From contig CATQJL010000112.1 in the NCBI GenBank assembly GCA_958299035.1, positions 9,400,880-9,464,879 of the forward strand: DNA of 64,000 nucleotides, written 5' to 3'. Shown piece by piece: positions 57,296 through 64,000 of this stretch (position 1 is its first letter; every line of letters begins with the position of its first letter). Under the pieces are notes generated by a model, which made no database searches, was not told the origin of the DNA, and saw only the letters and a program-made list of their open reading frames with translations. The DNA comes from Cylicocyclus nassatus. Taxonomy: Eukaryota > Nematoda > Chromadorea > Rhabditida > Strongylidae. Made by a program: the position numbers and the translations under genes.

Positions 57296-60200
57296 ATGCT
57301 TCGTTACATCTTGCTGGCTTTGGTCAGCATCTCTTCACAACAACCACAGATACCAGAGAATACATATGAGACGTGTACGATGAAGTTGGACAGAGGAGAC
57401 GCATGTTGTGCAGCGCCAAACAACTCCATACGGGTATGAATCATATACAAGTAGTGAACTACTTTTTATTGCCAATATAGTGTTCCGGCAGTGAAGAAAG
57501 CAAGCTCAAATAATGGTTTCGGAGCTCAATTTTCCAAGATTTGCGCACCACATTCGTGTGCTACGACCAAGTGTTGCCGGTTGCGCAAGAGCCTGCTTCA
57601 ACCTCTGTTTCAATGGGAGTGACTGGCGGAGGGCGGAGCTTCGAATACTCATTAAGCCTGAGAAATGATGGGAAAGCACGCTCGCGAGAGAGATGCAGAG
57701 CCCACAGCCCCCCCCCCCCCCACCCCCGTACTTCCAATGATACAGAGGGTATCTTCTGATTCTTCAAGAGTTGGGCGAGAAACACATTCAATAACCCGCG
57801 GAAGTACTGTCATGCCGGTGCTGAAAAACGCTGGCATTTTTCGGAAGTTTAGCAGTGGTTTGCCAAAGTCCTGCGGAATTTCTCGTTTTCAACCGGTCTG
57901 ACATGAAAACCCTGCTTAAGTTTCCAACGTTTCCACCTTTGCAATAGCAAACAAAATCTTGCGGAACCGCTGCAAATTTTGCTTATCCTGCGAAAGTCCC
58001 CGTGAATTGTCTGGGTAATTTTCATGAATCTCTGAAACTCTCGCATGATCTCATGTTTGAGGCATGCTGATGGGTGTATGAGCGCTATTTTTATTGCCAG
58101 ATGGACACCAGTTAGCTCATTTCAGTGTTTAAAAACGTTCTGCCTGTCAAATTTTTGATAAAATAATTCTATGCAGCCTTATAACTAAATTAAGTTTGAA
58201 AGATAGATATTGGAGGACAAAAACCCCGTTTCCCCATGCTGACAGAGTGCAAAGACCTACCCATTGTCATCCGAGATCCATGCGCGACGTGCGTCCACTT
58301 CATGGCTGTAAATGGGTTTTTTGGCCATTTTCGCTCGGTGGTGTGCTCCAGGTAATAAGCGAGGAACCGGATGTGCTATTTAAACGAACATAGTTGTTAG
58401 TGTTTGGCTAATATCGGGAGATAGCGCAATCATGTTTGCATACCTTTACGTGGAACGACTTTGTTGGATTTTAGACCAATATTTTCCTCGAATTAGTAGA
58501 ACTCATTTTCCAGCTCGTATTAACTTTTGCACGATGCACACGAAAAGTTTTTGAAAGCATATGTTATTTTTCGCCTATTTTTACTCCTTGTTTTTGAGAC
58601 ATTAAGGCGCGCTAGAGTGTCGTTACAAGTGAGAGCGTTAAAATATACAGAATACCTACCTATGTCTGGGTGGGAGGTAGTGAGAATTCTGCTTAATAGT
58701 TTTTTTTATCATTAATTCATGATCATTGTCATCAAATTTTCCAAATTACCTCGTAAAACTTTCATCAGAAAACTTTCTGAGTGAAAACTCTTGTTTTCTC
58801 ATTGTCAGTAATCGAACTCGTTTTAAAAATGACCGCCGTCCACGTCTCGCTATAAATGTGGCTCCAACGAAGGCATAAGAGTAGAAAATTGTCGGGGTGC
58901 GTAGCAAGTGTTACCCAGGCAGCCGCCTGGTGCCGCGGCCAGCCGTCAGAGGTGGCACCAGCGTCGCAGTTGAGCTACCGTAAGCGCGCTTTCGTTGTCC
59001 GCAACCTTCGCAGAGAGATTTTCGCAGCAGCCTCGCACCTCATTGCGCTGAGGTGCGAGAATTCCCTCAGAGGTCGCGCTACTGCCGCATATCATATATC
59101 GATCAAGACAGCAGAAAAATTGTAGTTTACTGATAAGATGAAATACAAAAAATAGACGAAAACAAAAATAAGTTCAAAAAAATAAATTGACGGAATGCTT
59201 ATAAAATCAAATTAAAAGCATAATATTATGGAATAAGTCCATAAAAAATAAAAAAGGGGACCGCAGAAGCAAAGAATAAGCCCCAGTATAACCACTTCAA
59301 CGAAACCGCCTTCTCGATTTCGAAAACTTCATGGAACTGTAGGTTTCCTGACTAGAATTCGACTATGCTCGGTAGAAAAAAAATGACTTTAGCAATGGAA
59401 GCTAGAAGAAAAGTCTTAGCAAATTTTATGAGAACGGGCTATGCAAACTAAAGGTATTCGTTTACTACGTAATTCCTCGTTTCTTTTTTACCTCAAAATC
59501 AAGGAATTGTCGATTTTTTAGAGCTCCTCGCAAGTCAATAGGGTAAAAATGAACAGAATCCCCGAAGAGTAAAGAATTTTACCGGATGGGGAGGGAAGGA
59601 TCACAACGAATTGTGCCAAAAAACTAATCAATGATCTACTTTTATGAACTTATTCCATAATATTATGCTTTTAATTTGATTTTATAATTACCCCGACGAG
59701 TTATTTTTTAAACTTATTTTTCTGTTTTTGTGTATTTATTCCATCAATTTATTTTGAATCTTATTTTTTGTATCTGTATATTTTTTGTATTTTATCTTAT
59801 CAATAAACTACAAATTTTCTGCTGTCTTGATCGATATATATATGATATGTGGCAGTAGCGCGACCTTTGAGGTAATTCTTGCACCTCAGCGCGATGAAGT
59901 GCGAGGCTGCGGAGAAACTATCTCTGCGAGAGGTTGCGGACGACGAGAGCGCGCTTACGGTAGCTCAGCCGCGACGCTGTTGCCAGCTGTGGCGGCTGGC
60001 CGCGGCACTAGGCGGCTGCCTGGGTAACACTTGCACGCCTCCCAAATTGTCGCAGTAAAGCGTTTACAATTCAGCGTTTACGATCTAGGCGAGGTTGCAG
60101 AAGCTTTGATACATTCTATGCTAGCATAAGCAAGTAATCTTTCGGGTCAATATGAGTTGTACTCAAAATAACTCAAATTTCGAACAGTATTTTGTGAAGA

Positions 60201-61235
60201 TGTGAAGAAGAAATCCTAAGCGAATCATATACTTTGCAGTTCTTCTTTGATGACGTTCTGGAACAATGTTTCACGTACCTGTACGAAGGATGTGGTGGTG
60301 GCAGGAATACCTTCTACACGGAGTCAGAGTGTTACAGTACTTGTATGCCAGGTGGGATTGAACAAAAATTGTCTGCTTGGCTCTATTCCACCCAAAAAGC
60401 GAAATAATGATCTTTGATTCTTTATTTGGTTTTTACTTGTGGAAGGGTTACTTTGCTCAATGTTCGTTTTCAGTTGTCATTGTTTGTTTGAGAGAGTAAA
60501 CACAAACTTTTGAAAAATATGATTGGTCAGTTTAATTGTCCCGAAACTCAAAAAAAAACATACAGAAATTAGTCTAGGAAGTGCTTAAAAGTCATGCCAC
60601 AAGGAAAATTAGGGTCGCTTTTGATTGGTAAAAACTGCTCTTGTATAAAAATAAGCAAACAAATTCTCAGTACAAAAATCATTTATCTCTGATAGATAAC
60701 AAAATTTGTGCCCCTTGGAGGAGCGCAGGTTGTTTTTTTTTTGCAAAAAATGATTACTCTGAATATGTTAACGTCATGCGACACTATCGATCACTCAGTA
60801 CTATAATAGTAAAAAAATAGCTTTTTGTTCTTATTTTTCACACTTACAACAAAAGCTTCTGCGTTTCTGTGTCTGAGTGTACTTACAAAGTCTGCTCCTT
60901 GTTTTTTTGAGTCAATCCATTGCATGGTTCATTTACTTTTAGCCGACAAATTCAATTGCGGCGGAAACAAGCCACCCGTGGGTGGCTGTCATGAACTTGA
61001 CATGAATTGCCCAGCCGGCAGCACTTGCATCCAAGGAGCTCTTGGAGTGGGATTATGTTGTGAAGATGTTGAAGAAGGTAAGTGAGAGTTTGTGCACTTA
61101 AAATGTGTCCCATACATGCTTTTTTCAAGCAAGATGGGCAAAAGAGATAAATCCGACATGTACTGTCGGCCAAGTTCTTCTGCGGAATGTTTGGTACGGC
61201 ACAGAAATATGGTTAGGAAAGAGCTGTGCTCATAG
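57296..61235 (+). CDS. Secreted Kunitz (BPTI) plus lustrin-like cysteine domain protein, 3' end open
   Basis: Exons: 57296-57433, 60240-60351, 60943-61077, 61130-61235; phases agree throughout. The ATG follows a CAG acceptor-like site, consistent with spliced-leader trans-splicing or an unseen 5' exon. Residues 1-15 (MLRYILLALVSISSQ) look like a signal peptide. Residues 31-83 form a Kunitz domain split by intron 1: CTMKLDRGDACCAAP, then FFFDDVLEQCFTYLYEGCGG and FYTESECYSTC, with all six framework cysteines and one extra. Exon 3 encodes a lustrin-type cysteine repeat (FNCGGNKPPVGGCHELDMNC, then CPAGSTC and GLCC). Exon 4 begins a second such repeat (NPTCTVGQVLL, LGKSCAH) and breaks off before the expected FCP...CC part, at AG|GCAAGT, a classic GC-AG donor. 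Reading on instead gives a stop at 61285-61287. Kunitz proteins of worms are secreted protease inhibitors or matrix proteins. Intron 1 (2.8 kb) holds a 1.2 kb foldback and a 14-C run. Confidence 0.85.
57708..57721. repeat. 14-C homopolymer run in Kunitz gene intron 1
   Basis: Fourteen consecutive C (fourteen G on the template strand), followed by ACCCCCG. Confidence 0.9.
58886..60054. mobile_element. 1.17 kb foldback element in Kunitz gene intron 1
   Basis: Left arm 58886-59245 and right arm 59640-60054 are inverse complements at roughly 85% by eye: CAAGTGTTACCCAGGCAGCC against GGCTGCCTGGGTAACACTTG, and TAATATTATGGAATAAG against CTTATTCCATAATATTA. The outer arms are GC-rich, the inner arms AT-rich. 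No transposase is present. Confidence 0.85.
60352..60942 (+). other. Kunitz gene intron 2
   Basis: Donor GTGGGA, acceptor TTACTTTTAG. No repeat recognised inside. Confidence 0.6.
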
Positions 61236-62019
61236 GCAAGTTGTTCTCTTAAGGCCATTTGGAGTGTTGGAACGGAAAAACGTTTAAACCGATGTATTCA
61301 CCGTCGAATTGCTTAGAAATCGCGAGATCGAATTGATTATTGTATTCGTTGTTTGAGATACTTCGATTTGAACTTCGGTGGGCATACATAACGTAGCGAG
61401 TGTTCACTTCCAAAAACGTTTCGCTATATTCGAAAGCAGTCGACGATGGTACCCGGATGCTAAATTTATGAAAGCACTCATTTTCTCGTAGAATTACCGA
61501 ATAGGTATAGGGCATTTATAAAATCATGACGATGACGGCAGTGGCACGCGGTCGCGTACGCAGATTTGGCAACCAAATCTTCTTAAATCTCGTCTCTACC
61601 TGAAGCCTTTTTTACATACCTTGGATAGCTGTTGAGTACTCGGAGTGGCTGAACGAGTCATAAAGTGATAGCTTTTATTGAATTGTTTGTGTTCTTCTGA
61701 CCTTTGAACGGACGCAGAGAGCTCGTCGAATTCGTCGTCGCGATTTTATGAAGCCCATACAGATGTTTTCCAAAGCATATAAAAGTAAAATGGCACTGAC
61801 TCTCAACGAAATTCACGATGATCAGCTCAGAAAGACTGGGCCGGTAGTAATTTGGTCGAAACTTCGAGTTCAAATCTCCGCGCTAACTCAGAGAGGATTC
61901 CGAATTTGTTTCTAAAACTCAGAGTTTCCGAGTTTCAACTCTCAGTTTCTGTTGCTATTTGAGGGGCTGTAATGTGCGTTACTGCAAAAACGACGTTTGG
62001 GTTGAGGATTCGAAACTAT
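61236..62019. other. Probable intron of the Kunitz gene, nothing recognised
   Basis: If the GC donor at 61236 is used, this is intronic. No continuation exon (FCP...CC type) was found before the window end. Confidence 0.35.
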
Positions 62020-62547
62020 TTGGGGCCGCATGCATTGACAACCCCACGGGGGGGGGGGGAGTAATCGCAGCTCAACAGAAAGCTTCATATCCTGAAGCTC
62101 CGAAATTCGGATTTCATGCTGTCTAACTACCCTTAAGTATTCACCATCTTTCACTATGAAAATATTAAACAGGAGCGAGAAGCTTCGCCGCGTTTTCCAG
62201 CTTTTTGCATGATCCCCTGATATTCCCGGCCCGCCGTCCTTTCTCCGAAATCAATTCCTTTTTTCGAAGGTAACGAAAAGCTTCCGAAGCTGTGCAGATC
62301 ATCTAACTTAACGCCCGGGATCATCAGTGGATTCAAAAGCTGGAAAATGCGGCTAAAGGAGCAAAGCTCCTTTAGCCGCATTTTCCAGTTAAAAGAGCTT
62401 CGTTCCTTTTCAATATGTTCATAGTGAAGTAGGATTACCGGATAGGTAGACAACGTAAAATCCAGATGAGAGCTTTAGGACACGAGCCTTTCTTTTGAGC
62501 TGCGATTACCTTTCAGTGGGAATGTTAGTGCATGCGGTCCTTGGTCA
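62020..62547. mobile_element. Foldback element X, short copy
   Basis: Ends GGGGCCGCATGCATTGACAA and TTAGTGCATGCGGTCC are inverted; inner blocks GTAATCGCAGCTCAA and TTGAGCTGCGATTAC pair. The centre is a perfect palindrome (AACTGGAAAATGCGGC type, 62338-62388). Left sequences (AAGCTTC, TTAAGTATTCACC, AGGAGCGA(G/A)AAGCT) match the long X copy at 30.1 kb. It has a 12-G run at 62048-62059 and lacks the nested TTAA MITE. Confidence 0.85.
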
Positions 62548-62593
62548 GTGCGATGATCCTATCGCCAAACCTCTAGACCACACCCTTTAATAT

Positions 62594-63294
62594 ATTAGGT
62601 TGTCCCGGAAGTTGTCGCACCATTTTCAAGAATTCATAACTTCTAATTATTCTAACCGATTTGACTGCTTCTACCTTTGTATGAAAAAGTAAGTCATGCA
62701 ATGACATCTTAGCTGCTTGCTAATGTTCATCTGTTGCATAGGTAGGAGTGATAGAAGAAAACCGGTCAAAATTTGAATTTATTATGTAGGGTCATAAAAA
62801 TCGGAAACTTGCAACAAAAATCGAAGCAGTCAGTATTATAGGTTCTTTCACCAGTTTTTTCTAACTGTGCAAAGTTTGTGCCGATTGGCGTCTCTATGAA
62901 AAGTTATGATTTCCCTGAAAAATGCCAAAATAAATCAAATTTGCCCTTTTGTATTGCTTGCTCGAAAATCATAACTTTTCATAAAGACGCTCAATCGACG
63001 TAAACTTTGCACTGTTAAAAAGAGCTGGTAAAAGAACCTACAATACCGACTGCTCCGATTTTTGCTATAGGTTTCAGATTTTTTATGACTATACAAAGAA
63101 AATTCAAATTTTGATCAATTTTTTTCTATCGCTCCTATCTATGCAATAATTGAACATTAGCAAGCAGCTAAGATGTCTTTATAAAGTGCATGACTTACTC
63201 TTTCATACAAAAATAAAAGCAGTCAAATCGGTTCGAAAAACCAGATGTTATGAATTTTTGAAAATGGTGCGACGAACTTTCGGGACAACCTAAT
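62594..63294. mobile_element. Palindromic TA-flanked element Y, copy 2 (uninterrupted)
   Basis: ATTAGGTTGTCCCGGAAGTT and AACTTTCGGGACAACCTAAT are terminal inverted repeats; the two halves face each other across about 62900. The interior block TATAGGTTCTTTCACCAG plus TTTTTTCTAACTGTGCAAAG is identical to 49286-49320 of copy 1. About 700 bp, no open frame. Confidence 0.88.
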
Positions 63295-63916
63295 AGAATT
63301 GCTTTTCCTTGATGCATTAGATGCATTAACACAAAGCATGTCAAAACATGTTATGTGATAGCCGCACTGATTTTCAAATTTATCGAGAAGCGGTGGTTTA
63401 TCGCACGGATTGGACCTTTGCGCAGCCGAAAGCTTCAAACAGATAGAGAAAGCGGATAGCATTTGCAACAGAAAGAATTGACTATTTTCTGCGCAGAGCA
63501 AACCCTCTGGACAACGTCTGGCCTTAAGATATGATTCTGGCTCAATTACCGTATGTCGACCGCATCCCTGCTAGATGGCACCACCGCGTAAAGGATTTTG
63601 TAGACATGCGGTCAGCGCGCCAAAAGCACCGGACCAAATTTTAAGCTTTTATTTCATCCCATTCATGAAATACCTACCGTAATTACTCCAAGTGACACTG
63701 TACGTAATAGACTGTCCGGAATCTGGGCCCCAATAGCCCTAGTGTACCAAGTTTCAGTGATTCTGTCATGTTGGCCCACCTAACATAAACTACAATAACA
63801 TCGCCAGCTGTCACAGCAGTAGAGAATACCATGTTTGTGATAGTGCACCGAATAACCCCATCGGCCTAAGTCTTGGCCAATTTCGTGATTTTCTACTGTC
63901 TACCGTAAACTTACTC
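63295..63916. other. Intergenic or intronic, nothing recognised
   Basis: No exon or repeat supported. Confidence 0.35.
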
Positions 63917-64000
63917 ATGCTCAGATAATCGCCGGCGCAGGCGGTCTGCAAACACGCGCTTTTCTGCAAGCGGTTAGCAAAAGTTTGGGGCGTGGCCAAA
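63917..64000. repeat. Dispersed repeat, copy 3, cut by the window end
   Basis: CTCAGATAATCGCCGG, GCAAACACGCGCTTTT and TTTGGGGCGTGGCCAAA repeat the order of 21910-21995 in the same orientation. Confidence 0.75.

Overview
This window looks like nuclear DNA of a nematode, most likely a clade V (strongylid or hookworm-type) parasite. That is an inference from gene style: small exons with T-rich acceptors ending in CAG or TAG, secreted cysteine-rich and Kunitz-type proteins, an SLC6 transporter gene, a CR1-like LINE, and many palindromic nonautonomous transposons, including a TTAAAGGCA-ended family. No rRNA, functional tRNA, CRISPR array or bacterial-style operon is visible. Most of the 64 kb is non-coding and repeat-rich.

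Layout. 1-627: last codons and 3' UTR of an unidentified gene. 5534-7152: a complete six-exon gene for a secreted 208-residue, 16-cysteine protein, with TATA box and polyadenylation signal. 8.4-13.4 kb: a CTGCAG-rich minisatellite and small foldback elements. 13.3-18.3 kb: two diverged copies of a long repeat, each headed by a hairpin. 20.3-32.1 kb: a dense cluster of inverted-repeat elements: a GC-rich foldback, a mariner-like relic, a SINE, two TTAA-type MITEs and a 2.5 kb foldback with one of those MITEs nested inside. 34.4-38.6 kb: a nearly full-length CR1/L2-group LINE with two frameshifts in ORF2. 40.9-44.8 kb, minus strand: the 5' two thirds (about 411 codons, TM1-TM8) of an SLC6 sodium-dependent transporter gene, with very short introns and one 2 kb intron holding a SINE and a TTAA MITE. 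46.8-50.7 kb: a tRNA-headed SINE, a palindromic TA-flanked element carrying a nested inverted array of 120-bp repeats, and a near-perfect 139-bp hairpin. 57.3-61.2 kb: a plus-strand gene for a secreted Kunitz plus lustrin-like protein, open at its 3' end, with a 1.2 kb foldback in its first intron. 62.0-63.3 kb: second copies of two foldback families seen earlier.

The three multi-exon genes look unrelated to each other. The strongest theme is the extreme density of foldback DNA (about 20 elements, several nested), together with eight G/C homopolymer runs of 10 or more bases. Exon coordinates were read by eye from splice signals and reading-frame phase. Family assignments come from recognised motifs, not from a search.
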